Assembly (NCBI GenBank): GCA_958427975.1
Contig: CAUAEH010000026.1
Span: forward strand, 1-26,151
Source: an uncultured Collinsella sp.
GTDB taxonomy: Bacteria > Actinomycetota > Coriobacteriia > Coriobacteriales > Coriobacteriaceae
Reading direction: 5' to 3'
DNA length: 26,151 nt
In this document: piece after piece, positions 14,327-21,679 of the stretch
Position numbering within the stretch: the stretch's first letter is position 1
Layout of the letters: every line of letters starts with the position of its first letter
Translations under genes and position numbers: made by a program
The notes under the pieces: model-generated
Database searches by the model: none
Told to the model about the DNA's origin: nothing
Seen by the model: only the letters and a program-made list of their open reading frames with translations

Positions 14327-15913
14327 ATGTTTAAGAGCATCCAAAAGAGCGGAAGGATCGCAGCAGTCGCCATTGGCCTGATCGCGGCCCTGTCTCCACT
14401 CGCAGCCCCTCCTGCAGCATTAGCCGGCGGTAGCGTACCAACGCCTGAGCTCGAGAAGTCGTATAGCTTTAAGGTCAGCAGCGATAACTCGTATGTCAGC
14501 ACAAGCGACGATTCAAAGTTCGGCTATTTATACGATTACGATTACGATGAGGATGACGGTTACAACTTAAAGAGCGTATCTCTCGTCAATTTTAAAGACG
14601 GCAGTACAAACCCCATTGCCATTCCGGATAAAAGCCTTGGTTCCGCTTGCCCCACATCCAACAATCAACTCTACTGGCAAGACGGCAATAATTTGGTCGT
14701 ATTCTCTCCAGACAGCCAAAGCCAGACGGTCCATCCCATTAGTTCGGCCAAATATGCCTACACCGATGTAATCGTCTCTTACGATGGCAATAGAGCAGCC
14801 GTCGAGCACTATGACTATGAATCTGAGCTTAAAAAAATCGAGATCTATGACCTTAAGTCTGACAAGTTAATTCAAACATATCAATCTGATAAAGATGACT
14901 CTTATTGCTACTACTCAGACGATATGAGCCGTCTCTATTTCTTGCCATACGATGCTGAGAAAGGCGTTGTTTCTCTTAGGGTTTTCAATTGCGATACAGG
15001 GTCAACGGAATTGAAAACGGTTAACGTGAAAAAAGATGATAGGTCTTCGGACATCGACTATATCGTCACCAGCTCTTACTCGGACGATATTTATCTTCAG
15101 AGCGACACCGCATTAATAAAAGCGGACCGTGATGGAAATATGAGCGTTGTTTTCAACGATGATGACCACGCTCCTGAATGGCTTTATTCAAACCCTTCAG
15201 CGGAGTTTTATGTCCTCTATACAAAGAAAGGATCGAATGATCTTTTTGATGAGGATGACGGCTATTACTATTTAAATGAAAAGGATGCCAATCTCGATGT
15301 TTATGACCCTAATGAAGGAAAGACCACCAGTTCAATTGCATTCCCCTTCGGCGATGGAGGTCTCGGCGGCATCTCGCATGATGGCGGCATCTTGCTTGGG
15401 ACGTACTCAGACGATGACAAGTCTTCGGCATGCCTAGTCGATGCAAAAACCGGGGCCAAGAGCGAGTTTGATTCTCATTGGTGCAGCCCTACTTTCATGA
15501 ATGGCGATCGCGAGATTTGGACTGATTATTACGATGAAGACTCATCAACGCTTCACGTGAACATCTACAAGTCCAATATCCCCCACTCGCTGCCCGAGGA
15601 TGTGCTGTACTTTGTCCAGACTCACCTGCCGTTTGTTATTGGCGGTGGCGTGGCGATTGTCCTTATCATCGGCGGCGCGATCGTTGTCCTTTGCATCCGC
15701 AAGAAGCGTGTAAAGGCCGCAAACGGTATGGCAACCACAGCACCCAAGCCCCAGCGAAAGCAGCGTCGCCGCCAGAAGGGCGCCCAGCAGAACGTCGCGA
15801 CGCCCACAGCACCGGCAGCTCCAACCGAGCCTGCCCGCTTCTGCCGTCACTGCGGAACCCCGCTCGTACCCGAAGCCCAGTTCTGCCCCACATGCGGACA
15901 AAAGGTAGACTAG
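14327..15913 (+). CDS. Secreted-domain membrane protein with C-terminal cytoplasmic zinc ribbon
   Basis: I do not recognise a known family for the whole 528-residue protein. Residues 1-33 form a signal peptide (basic start, hydrophobic core, ALAGG cleavage region). Residues ~35-430 are an acidic, Asp/Tyr/Ser-rich extracellular region with recurring short beta-like blocks (for example KKIEIYDLKSDKLIQTY, ALIKADRDGNMS, ACLVDAKTGAKSEF), suggesting a beta-propeller. One membrane helix is at about 436-457 (VAIVLIIGGAIVVLC). A basic linker with QRKQRRRQK and a Pro/Ala/Thr stretch leads to a zinc ribbon at 505-528: CRHCG (Cys506, Cys509) and CPTCG (Cys520, Cys523). The ATG at 14327 has AGGAAAGG upstream. 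The extracellular part is clearly more A/T-rich than neighbouring genes, suggesting transfer or different selection. It could sense an external ligand and signal inward. Confidence 0.85.
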   Translation: MFKSIQKSGRIAAVAIGLIAALSPLAAPPAALAGGSVPTPELEKSYSFKVSSDNSYVSTSDDSKFGYLYDYDYDEDDGYNLKSVSLVNFKDGSTNPIAIPDKSLGSACPTSNNQLYWQDGNNLVVFSPDSQSQTVHPISSAKYAYTDVIVSYDGNRAAVEHYDYESELKKIEIYDLKSDKLIQTYQSDKDDSYCYYSDDMSRLYFLPYDAEKGVVSLRVFNCDTGSTELKTVNVKKDDRSSDIDYIVTSSYSDDIYLQSDTALIKADRDGNMSVVFNDDDHAPEWLYSNPSAEFYVLYTKKGSNDLFDEDDGYYYLNEKDANLDVYDPNEGKTTSSIAFPFGDGGLGGISHDGGILLGTYSDDDKSSACLVDAKTGAKSEFDSHWCSPTFMNGDREIWTDYYDEDSSTLHVNIYKSNIPHSLPEDVLYFVQTHLPFVIGGGVAIVLIIGGAIVVLCIRKKRVKAANGMATTAPKPQRKQRRRQKGAQQNVATPTAPAAPTEPARFCRHCGTPLVPEAQFCPTCGQKVD

Positions 15914-15944
15914 CGAACAAAACCCAATAGACCCCAATCACCAA

Positions 15945-15983
15945 GGCCCCGTTCCGACACATTCCGGAACGGGGCCCTATTTT
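15945..15983 (+). terminator. Terminator of the zinc-ribbon gene
   Basis: A 12-bp perfect stem GGCCCCGTTCCG/CGGAACGGGGCC (15945-15956 with 15965-15976) with an 8-base loop is followed by CTATTTT. It begins 31 bases after the stop codon. Confidence 0.85.
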
Positions 15984-16009
15984 GAAGCAAGGGGGTGGCG
16001 ACCTAGCCA

Positions 16010-16053
16010 TTGGGGACGTTCTTAAACGACTAGTCATTCAAGAACGTCCCCAA
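16010..16053. repeat. 44-bp near-perfect palindrome with GGGGACGTTCTT ends
   Basis: TTGGGGACGTTCTT (16010-16023) and AAGAACGTCCCCAA (16040-16053) pair perfectly, and the centre contains the palindrome GACTAGTC (16028-16035), so nearly the whole unit is self-complementary. No T run follows. GGGGACGTTCTT-type palindromes resemble REP elements mobilised in other bacteria by REP-associated Y1 (HUH) transposases; that link is from recall, and no transposase is in the window. Confidence 0.75.
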
Positions 16054-16099
16054 CGACTACCCCAGCAACGCCGATGTTTTGGCAATGTCAGCGAGCGAG

Positions 16100-16188
16100 C
16101 CGCATTTGAGACAAGGTGGCGTGAAACGAAAGGGCACTGACCTTCTGGTCGCGCCCTTGAAGTTGAACGTCAGATTGTCCAAATGCGG
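16100..16188. repeat. Large imperfect inverted repeat
   Basis: CCGCATTTGAGACAA (16100-16114) pairs with TTGTCCAAATGCGG (16175-16188) apart from one bulged base. Inside, AAGGGC pairs with GCCCTT, and GACC-TTCT-GGTC forms the apex. The ~89-nt rod has unpaired internal loops, more like a structured RNA or decayed inverted-repeat element than a terminator. Confidence 0.55.
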
Positions 16189-16208
16189 CCCGCGCAGCGT
16201 CGACTGGT

Positions 16209-16230
16209 CCGCCGTTCGGTAGAACGGCGG
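16209..16230 (-). other. Perfect hairpin just after livF
   Basis: CCGCCGTTC and GAACGGCGG enclose a 4-base loop, 6 bases past the livF stop codon. It stands where the liv operon terminator should be but lacks a T run, so it may protect the 3' end of the message or act with a termination factor. Confidence 0.5.
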
Positions 16231-16236
16231 AACCTC

Positions 16237-16950
16237 CTAGCCTCCGAGATATGCCTTACGCACGTTATCGTCATGCAGGAGCTCTTGGCCCGTGCCGGTC
16301 ATGGTAATCTTGCCGGTCTCGAGCACGTAGCCGCGCGTAGCAATCGAGAGCGCCATCTGCGCGTTCTGCTCGACCAGAAGCACCGTGGTGCCGGCCTTGT
16401 GCAGGTCCTCGACAATCTGGAAGATCTGCTCAATCAGAATCGGCGCCAGGCCCATGGAAGGCTCGTCGAGCATGAGCAGCTTGGGGTTGCTCATAAGGGC
16501 GCGGCCCATAACGAGCATCTGCTGCTCGCCGCCCGAAAGGGTGCCGGCGACCTGGCGACGGCGCTCCTTCAGGCGCGGGAACTGCTCGTAGACGCGCTCC
16601 AGGCCCGGAGCAACCGTGGACTTGGGCTGTGTATAGGCGCCCATCTCCAGGTTCTCCTCGACCGTCATCTGCAAAAAGGCGCGACGGCCCTCGGGGACCT
16701 GAGCCAGGCCCTTACCCACCAGCTTATCGGCGGGCGTATGGGTAATGTCCTCGCCCATAAACTTGATGGAGCCGGTCTTGGAGCGCAGCAGGCCCGAGAC
16801 GGTCTTGAGCGTTGTGGACTTACCAGCACCGTTCGCACCGATCAGAGCAACGATCTCGCCCTCGTTGACGTTAAAGGAGATGTCCTTGATGGCGTGGATG
16901 GCGCCGTACCAGACGTTGATGTTGTAGACGGAAAGCATCGGCTCTGCCAT
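16237..16950 (-). CDS. livF: Branched-chain amino acid ABC transporter ATPase LivF
   Basis: LivF is one of two ATPases that power the Liv importer on the cytoplasmic face. Visible motifs are Walker A GANGAGKST at 38-46, the Q-loop region (EENLEMGAY), signature LSGGEQ at 138-143, Walker B LLMLDEP at 158-164 and the switch His region LLVEQNAQMAL, whose EQN form is typical of LivF. The 237-residue length is normal. Its ATG directly follows the livG stop codon (TAAATG), with GGGGAG 8 bases upstream. It is the last gene of livJHMGF. Confidence 0.96.
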   Translation of the reverse strand: MAEPMLSVYNINVWYGAIHAIKDISFNVNEGEIVALIGANGAGKSTTLKTVSGLLRSKTGSIKFMGEDITHTPADKLVGKGLAQVPEGRRAFLQMTVEENLEMGAYTQPKSTVAPGLERVYEQFPRLKERRRQVAGTLSGGEQQMLVMGRALMSNPKLLMLDEPSMGLAPILIEQIFQIVEDLHKAGTTVLLVEQNAQMALSIATRGYVLETGKITMTGTGQELLHDDNVRKAYLGG

Positions 16951-17811
16951 TTAGTTCTCCCCCTTATCCTGCTTGCCCAGATATGCCTCGATAACGGCGT
17001 CATTGTTCTGGATTTCCTCGGCCGTGCCCTTGGCGATGACCTTACCAAAGTTGAGCACGCAAATGCCCTCGCAGATGTTCATTACGAGCGACATATCATG
17101 CTCGATAAGCATGATGGCGATACCGAAGGTGTCGCGAATCTTGACGATGTTCTCCATGAGCTCGGCAGTCTCGGACGGGTTCATGCCGGCGGCAGGCTCG
17201 TCGAGCAGCAGTAGCTTGGGGTTGGTGGCAAGCGCGCGGACGATCTCCAGACGACGCTGAGCGCCGTAAGGCAGCGATCCGGCCTGCTCGTTTGCCAGAT
17301 GTTCCATATCAAAGATGGACAGCAGCTCCATGGCGCGCTCGTGGGCGGCCTTCTCGTGCTTCCAATACGTCGGCAGGCGCAGCACGCCCTCAAAGCCGGA
17401 GTAACGCTCCTGGTTATGCAGGCCGACCTTAACGTTATCCTCCACCGTCATGGTGTTGAACAGGCGAATGTTCTGGAAGGTACGGGCGATGCCCATACGG
17501 TTGACCTGATAGACCGACTTGCCAGAGGTGTCCTCGCCGTCGAGCAGGATGGTGCCGTGCGTGGGCTGATACACCTTGGTGAGCAGGTTGAAGACCGTGG
17601 TCTTACCGGCACCGTTGGGGCCGATGAGACCGGCGATCTCGGTCTTGCCGATAGTCAGGCTAAAGTCGTCGACTGCCTTAAGGCCACCGAACTCAATGCC
17701 CAGGTGGATGCACTCGAGTGCCGGGCGCTCGCCCAGGTCGCGGTCGGGAACGATGGCGCCAGAAGGGTACGGGACCATCTTGCCCTTCTTGAACTCAAAT
17801 TTACTGGGCAT
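16951..17811 (-). CDS. livG: Branched-chain amino acid ABC transporter ATPase LivG
   Basis: LivG is the second ATPase of the Liv importer. Motifs: Walker A GPNGAGKTT at 64-72, RTFQNIRLF (typical LivG Q-loop region) at 110-118, a divergent signature LPYGAQR at 180-186 as usual in LivG, Walker B LLLLDEP at about 200-206 and LIEHDMSLV. The N-terminus carries about 30 extra residues before the ABC core. The ATG at 17811 is chosen because AGGAGG lies 9 bases upstream; it overlaps the end of livM by 11 bases, so translation is coupled. Confidence 0.96.
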   Translation of the reverse strand: MPSKFEFKKGKMVPYPSGAIVPDRDLGERPALECIHLGIEFGGLKAVDDFSLTIGKTEIAGLIGPNGAGKTTVFNLLTKVYQPTHGTILLDGEDTSGKSVYQVNRMGIARTFQNIRLFNTMTVEDNVKVGLHNQERYSGFEGVLRLPTYWKHEKAAHERAMELLSIFDMEHLANEQAGSLPYGAQRRLEIVRALATNPKLLLLDEPAAGMNPSETAELMENIVKIRDTFGIAIMLIEHDMSLVMNICEGICVLNFGKVIAKGTAEEIQNNDAVIEAYLGKQDKGEN

Positions 17812-18880
17812 CGGCTGCCACCTCCTTCTTGGAAGCAAAGCGGTCCTTGACGCGACCGAAGAACGCCTTGAGCTGCGGGTTGTTGGTAAAGATCATGACC
17901 AGGATCAGCACGATGGCGTAGATGAGCATGCGGTAATCCGAGAACTGACGGAGCAGTTCGGGAAGCACCGTGAGCAACGCCGCCGCGATGACGGAGCCGC
18001 GCATATTGCCCAGACCGCCCAGGACCACGAACACCAGAATGAGGATGGACGTGTTGAAGTCGAACTTGGTGGCGGAGAGCTGCGAGAAGTTACCGCCGAA
18101 GAGGGCTCCGGCAGCACCGGCGAGGGCAGCGGAAACCACGAAGGCGATCATGCGGTACTCGGTGACGGAGATGCCTACGGACTCGGCTGCAATCTTGTTA
18201 TCGCGCACGGCCATAATGGCACGGCCGGTACGGCTGCGAACCAGGTTGAGCACGATCACGAGTGCGACCATGACCAGGATGGCACCGGCGAGGAAGGTCG
18301 AGTACGTCGACACGCCCGAGGCGCCCTGGGCGCCCTTGATGATGGCGGTGCCGTCCTCGAGCAGGTGCAGGTCGTCGATCGTGGAGTTGCCCGTGATGTT
18401 AAAGATCACGTGCAGGCCGCGCGAGTCGACACCCACGATAAGGCAGGTGACGATTTCTTTGATGATCTCGCCAAAAGCCAGGGTCACGATGGCCAGATAG
18501 TCACCGCTCAGGCGCAGGACCGGGATACCGATCAAGAAGCCCAAGATGGCAGCGGCGATAGCGCCGACCACGATGCTGATAATCAGGCGCACCGGATCGG
18601 AGGGAACGGCGCTCTCGAGGGCGACCGCGGTGACGATGCCCGTGTAGGCACCAACACTCATAAAGCCCGCATGGCCCAGCGACAGGTCGCCCGCGATACC
18701 GACGACGAGGTTGAGGGAGATGGCCATGACGATGTAGGCCGTAATGGGAACCAACTGACCGGCGATCATGCGCGGGATCATATGGTTGGACTGCATAAAG
18801 AACACGATGGCGAATGCCACGATGCACATGGCGTACGTGACAAAGTCGTGACGCGTCTGCTTGTCTTTAAGAAACTTCAT
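17801..18880 (-). CDS. livM: Branched-chain amino acid ABC transporter permease LivM
   Basis: LivM is an integral membrane subunit forming the channel with LivH. The product has about eight to nine hydrophobic helices, with the family motifs SLNLVVGIAGDLSLGHAGF near the start and GDYLAIVTLAFGEI in the middle, and a basic C-terminal tail. The ATG at 18880 (359 residues) has AGGTGA a few bases upstream; a GTG at 18889 abutting the livH stop would add three residues. The last 11 bases overlap livG. Confidence 0.95.
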   Translation of the reverse strand: MKFLKDKQTRHDFVTYAMCIVAFAIVFFMQSNHMIPRMIAGQLVPITAYIVMAISLNLVVGIAGDLSLGHAGFMSVGAYTGIVTAVALESAVPSDPVRLIISIVVGAIAAAILGFLIGIPVLRLSGDYLAIVTLAFGEIIKEIVTCLIVGVDSRGLHVIFNITGNSTIDDLHLLEDGTAIIKGAQGASGVSTYSTFLAGAILVMVALVIVLNLVRSRTGRAIMAVRDNKIAAESVGISVTEYRMIAFVVSAALAGAAGALFGGNFSQLSATKFDFNTSILILVFVVLGGLGNMRGSVIAAALLTVLPELLRQFSDYRMLIYAIVLILVMIFTNNPQLKAFFGRVKDRFASKKEVAADAQ

Positions 18881-18889
18881 AACGCTCAC

Positions 18890-19771
18890 CTACACCTTCT
18901 CGGGGACGTACTTGCCCAAGAGGCCGGCAGGCTTGACGAGCAGGACGATGATCAAAACACCAAAGACGATGGAGTTGGCAAGGCTCGTGGAAATGTAAGC
19001 CTGCGCCATCGCCTCGATAATGCCGATGAGAATGCCGCCGACAAAGGCACCGGGGATGGAGCCGATGCCACCGAAGACGGCGGCGTCGAAGGCCTTGATG
19101 CCGGGCATGGCACCCGTCGTGGGCTGCAGCACCGGCGAGTAGGAGCACAGAAGCACGCCGGCGATGGCGGCAAGGGCAGAGCCGATGGCAAACGTCATCG
19201 AGATGGTGCGGTTGACGTTGATGCCCATGAGCTGAGCGGCGGCCTTGTCCTCGGACACGGCGCGCATGGCTTTGCCCATCTTGGTCTTACCTGTAAAGAA
19301 CATCAGGCCGGCCATGATAACCAGGCAGGCGACGATGGTGACGAGCGAGACGGCGCTTACGTTGAACTTGGCCAAGAACTCCGGCACCTGGAAGGTGACG
19401 AGCGAAGTGAAGTTCTTGGGCGTGGCGCCCCACAGAAGCTGCGCGGCGTTCTGCAGGAAGTAAGACACGCCGATGGCCGTGATCAGAACGGCCAGCGGGC
19501 CTGCTTGACGCAGCGGCTTATAGGCCAGACCCTCGATGAGAACACCGAGAACCGTGCAGGCCACACAAGAGAGAACTACAGATGCCCAGCCCGGGAGGCC
19601 GAGATACGACGTGGCGCAGAACGAGACATAGGCACCGACCATGATAACGTCGCCGTGAGCGAAGTTCAGCATCTTGGCGATACCGTAGACCATGGTGTAG
19701 CCCAACGCGATGATGGCGTAGACGCTGCCCATGGACAGGCCGTTGACCAGGTATTGGATAAAGACCGTCAT
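18890..19771 (-). CDS. livH: Branched-chain amino acid ABC transporter permease LivH
   Basis: LivH is the partner permease of LivM. The 293-residue product starts MTVFIQYLVNGLSMGSVYAI and continues with LNFAHGDVIMVGAY, the LivH signature; further on is GGIGSIPGAFVGG, another family motif, among about eight membrane helices. The ATG at 19771 has AGGGGG 9 bases upstream; the frame is open 31 codons further but an upstream start would place the Shine-Dalgarno inside the gene. It follows livJ after a 139-base gap holding two hairpins. Confidence 0.95.
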   Translation of the reverse strand: MTVFIQYLVNGLSMGSVYAIIALGYTMVYGIAKMLNFAHGDVIMVGAYVSFCATSYLGLPGWASVVLSCVACTVLGVLIEGLAYKPLRQAGPLAVLITAIGVSYFLQNAAQLLWGATPKNFTSLVTFQVPEFLAKFNVSAVSLVTIVACLVIMAGLMFFTGKTKMGKAMRAVSEDKAAAQLMGINVNRTISMTFAIGSALAAIAGVLLCSYSPVLQPTTGAMPGIKAFDAAVFGGIGSIPGAFVGGILIGIIEAMAQAYISTSLANSIVFGVLIIVLLVKPAGLLGKYVPEKV

Positions 19772-19817
19772 GTTCCACATCCCCCTTTCGAATAGGTTTC
19801 CAGTTGATGTATGAAAC

Positions 19818-19837
19818 AGGGACGTTACATCGTCCCT
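19818..19837 (-). other. Intercistronic hairpin AGGGACG/CGTCCCT
   Basis: A 7-bp perfect stem with a 6-base loop lies between livJ and livH, 46 bases before the livH ATG. It shares the GGGACG motif with the larger palindromes of this window but is far smaller. Confidence 0.5.
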
Positions 19838-19847
19838 AGATACCAAG

Positions 19848-19879
19848 CAAGCAGGGAAGGCCAAAACCTCCCCTGCTTG
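19848..19879 (-). other. Intercistronic hairpin after livJ (partial terminator or mRNA stabiliser)
   Basis: CAAGCAGGG (19848-19856) pairs with CCCTGCTTG (19871-19879) over 9 bp. On the minus strand it is followed by CTTGG, not a T run. In such operons, stem-loops after the binding-protein gene hold back some transcripts or protect the 3' end, giving more binding protein than permease. That role is inferred from position. Confidence 0.55.
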
Positions 19880-19910
19880 GGATCAAAACCGCTCTATGTA
19901 AGGCGGCCAA

Positions 19911-21098
19911 TTAGGCCTGTACGTACTTGCCGTCGGTGATGACGTAAGCCGTGGGCTCCTTCTGGACCTGGCCCTTATCGTTCCAGGTGAGCTTGCCGGT
20001 CAGACCGTCAACGGTAATCTTGAGCATAGCCTTCGACAGCTTCTCGGCGGCCTCGGTCGGATCGGCGTCGACTCCAAGACCGGCCTCCTTGAGGGCCTCG
20101 GCCACCGCGTGCACGCCGTCGTAGGCGTCGGCGGCAAACTGGTCGGGGGTATCGCCGTACTTATCCTTGTAAGCGTTGACGAAGTCGGCGTTCTTCTCGT
20201 CGTCGGCGGAGAACGGGGTCATGAGCAGCAGGCCCTCGGCAAGAGAGGTATCGAAGCCCTCAACGCCCAGGATGCCGTCCATGCCGTCGCAGCCCATCAT
20301 CTTGACGTCGTAGCCCATGTCCTTGGCGTTCTTGAGCAGGACGGACGCCGGCGTGTAGTAGATCGGCGCAAAGATCATGGTGGCGCCGGCCTGCTTGGCC
20401 TTGGTCAGCTGGTTGGTAAAGCTCGTGGCGGAGTCGTCCTTAAAGGTCTCCTCGTCAACAATCTCGAGCTTGGACTCAGCGGCCTGGGCCTTAAAGGAAT
20501 CTGCGATGCCCGAAGAATAGGCGTCGCCGGAGTTATAGAACAGCACGAACTTCTCGTCCGCATACTTCTGCGCCAGGAACTTGGCAGCGTTGACACCCTG
20601 GTTGGGGTCGGTGAAGCAAACCTGGAAGACGCAATCCTTGCCGTCGGTGACGTCCTCAGAGGACGCGGACGGGGTGATCATGAACGTCTTGGGGTCGTTA
20701 CCGCACTCTGCGGCAACGGCAACCGACGCACCCGTGGTGGTCGGGCCGACGAGGGCTTGCATGCCCCAGTCGAGCAGGGTGTTGAAGGCGTTGACGGCCT
20801 TCTCGCCATCGGCCTGGTCGTCCTCGGCCTTGCTGGCAAGCGGCAGCTCCTTGGTCGAGAAATCCTTGCAGCCAAGCTCGACACCCTGGGTAACGGACTT
20901 GCCGTAGGACGCGTTGGCGCCGGTCAGCGGGCCGATGGTGCCGATCTTAAACGAAGCGTCGCTCGAAGCGGAACCGCTGTCGCCGCCGTTGGAGGAGCAG
21001 CCAGCTAGAATGGACATCGCCCCCAGACCTGCTGCGCTCGCGATAACGCTCCTGCGATTCATAACAGGGTTCAATGACTTACCGGTGAGGCTCGACAT
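19911..21098 (-). CDS. livJ: Branched-chain amino acid ABC transporter substrate-binding lipoprotein
   Basis: This is the extracellular binding protein (Peripla_BP_6 type) that delivers leucine, isoleucine or valine to LivHM. The N-terminus has a twin-arginine-like NRRSVIAS start, a hydrophobic stretch and lipobox LAGC with Cys34, so it should be a lipid-anchored, possibly Tat-exported protein. Family blocks follow: KIGTIGPLTGANASYG (51-66), ALVGPTTTGASVAVA, TPSASSEDVTD, and the C-terminal GKLTWNDKGQVQKEPTAYVI. The 395 residues fit. The ATG at 21098 has AGGAG 7 bases upstream. Exact ligand preference cannot be read. A decayed paralogue lies upstream at 21368-21476. Confidence 0.95.
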   Translation of the reverse strand: MSSLTGKSLNPVMNRRSVIASAAGLGAMSILAGCSSNGGDSGSASSDASFKIGTIGPLTGANASYGKSVTQGVELGCKDFSTKELPLASKAEDDQADGEKAVNAFNTLLDWGMQALVGPTTTGASVAVAAECGNDPKTFMITPSASSEDVTDGKDCVFQVCFTDPNQGVNAAKFLAQKYADEKFVLFYNSGDAYSSGIADSFKAQAAESKLEIVDEETFKDDSATSFTNQLTKAKQAGATMIFAPIYYTPASVLLKNAKDMGYDVKMMGCDGMDGILGVEGFDTSLAEGLLLMTPFSADDEKNADFVNAYKDKYGDTPDQFAADAYDGVHAVAEALKEAGLGVDADPTEAAEKLSKAMLKITVDGLTGKLTWNDKGQVQKEPTAYVITDGKYVQA

Positions 21099-21367
21099 GC
21101 GGCTCTCCTCTCAAATCTCGTCGGGTTTCGGTTACCCGACAGGCCATCCTTCGCCGTGTTCGGCGTTCGCAAAATAGTAGACGCTTTAGTTGAGAAAAGT
21201 GGCGATTATTTCAACTTTTCTTTTGTTTTGCCCATTTATCCATAATTCTGCGTATTCCTGTCGGTTTATGCAGTTTAGCCACTTTATTGTGTGAAAGTAA
21301 TGTTTCCGTTCTGTTACAGGCGTCCTTGCCCTGAATAAAACGGCCCCACCGGTGTCGTTATATGCAC
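21099..21367 (-). promoter_or_regulatory. livJ leader and A/T-rich promoter region
   Basis: The leader next to livJ contains two hairpins: GTCGGGT/ACCCGAC (21120-21140, 7-base loop) and CGCCG/CGGCG (21152-21165). Upstream, 21170-21310 is strikingly A/T-rich and should hold the promoter; TTGAAA followed by AACTAA or TACTAT boxes occurs on the minus strand, but no single pair is convincing. No T-box signature was recognised and the hairpins have no T run. Confidence 0.35.
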
Positions 21368-21476
21368 CTAGGCGGCGATGTACTTGCCATCCTGAATCAC
21401 ATAGGCCGTAGCGGGCTTTTCGACCTGGCCCTCGTCGTTCCACGCCGACGAGCGCCTGCATGCCCCAGTCGCACAG
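21368..21476 (-). pseudogene. Remnant of a second livJ-type binding-protein gene
   Basis: Read on the minus strand, 21442-21368 encodes WNDEGQVEKPATAYVIQDGK plus YIAA and a TAG stop, closely matching the livJ C-terminus (WNDKGQVQKEPTAYVITDGK...). Immediately before it, 21476-21444 encodes LCDWGMQALVG, matching residues ~109-118 of livJ (LLDWGMQALVG). The two pieces are joined with one base left over, so about 250 codons are missing and the frame is broken. It is the residue of an ancient duplicate of livJ after a large internal deletion. It shares no start codon or ribosome site. Confidence 0.85.
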
Positions 21477-21679
21477 GGCAAACCTTATGGTGCAAACGTT
21501 GACAGTTTGTTACGGAGTTTCGTTTGTAGCGAGCATGTTTCCAATGTTTCCGCAGCGTTTCGGGGGTGCCGTTTTGTGCGACTCCTGTTGCCTGGCGAGC
21601 ACGCGCCCTCGGTTCACGCTAGAATGCACTCAACCTTTAAGCGGTTAATCCATCCATAAGATGCACGAAGGAGCTATCT
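21477..21679 (+). promoter_or_regulatory. hom upstream region with candidate promoter
   Basis: No gene is seen between the livJ remnant and hom. TAGAAT at 21620-21625 is a good -10 box, 54 bases before the hom ATG; no clear -35 is present at 16-18 bases. No T-box or other riboswitch is recognised. Confidence 0.35.

Larger units (their letters stand above)
15914..16236. other. Intergenic space filled with four successive hairpins
   Basis: No gene is supported here. In order it holds the terminator of the zinc-ribbon gene, a 44-bp near-perfect palindrome, an ~89-bp imperfect inverted repeat and a short perfect hairpin just past the livF stop. Each is listed separately. Confidence 0.8.

Noticed and set aside
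17576..19795. 739-codon plus-strand open frame opposite livG, livM and livH
   Set aside because: It lies antisense to genes with clear family motifs. Its His/Asp/Gly-rich composition is the usual shadow of G+C-biased codons, and it has no domain or ribosome site.
21099..21180. T-box or leucine-responsive attenuator before livJ
   Set aside because: Two small hairpins exist, but there is no T run, no leader peptide rich in Leu/Ile/Val codons, and no T-box core sequence that I could recognise.
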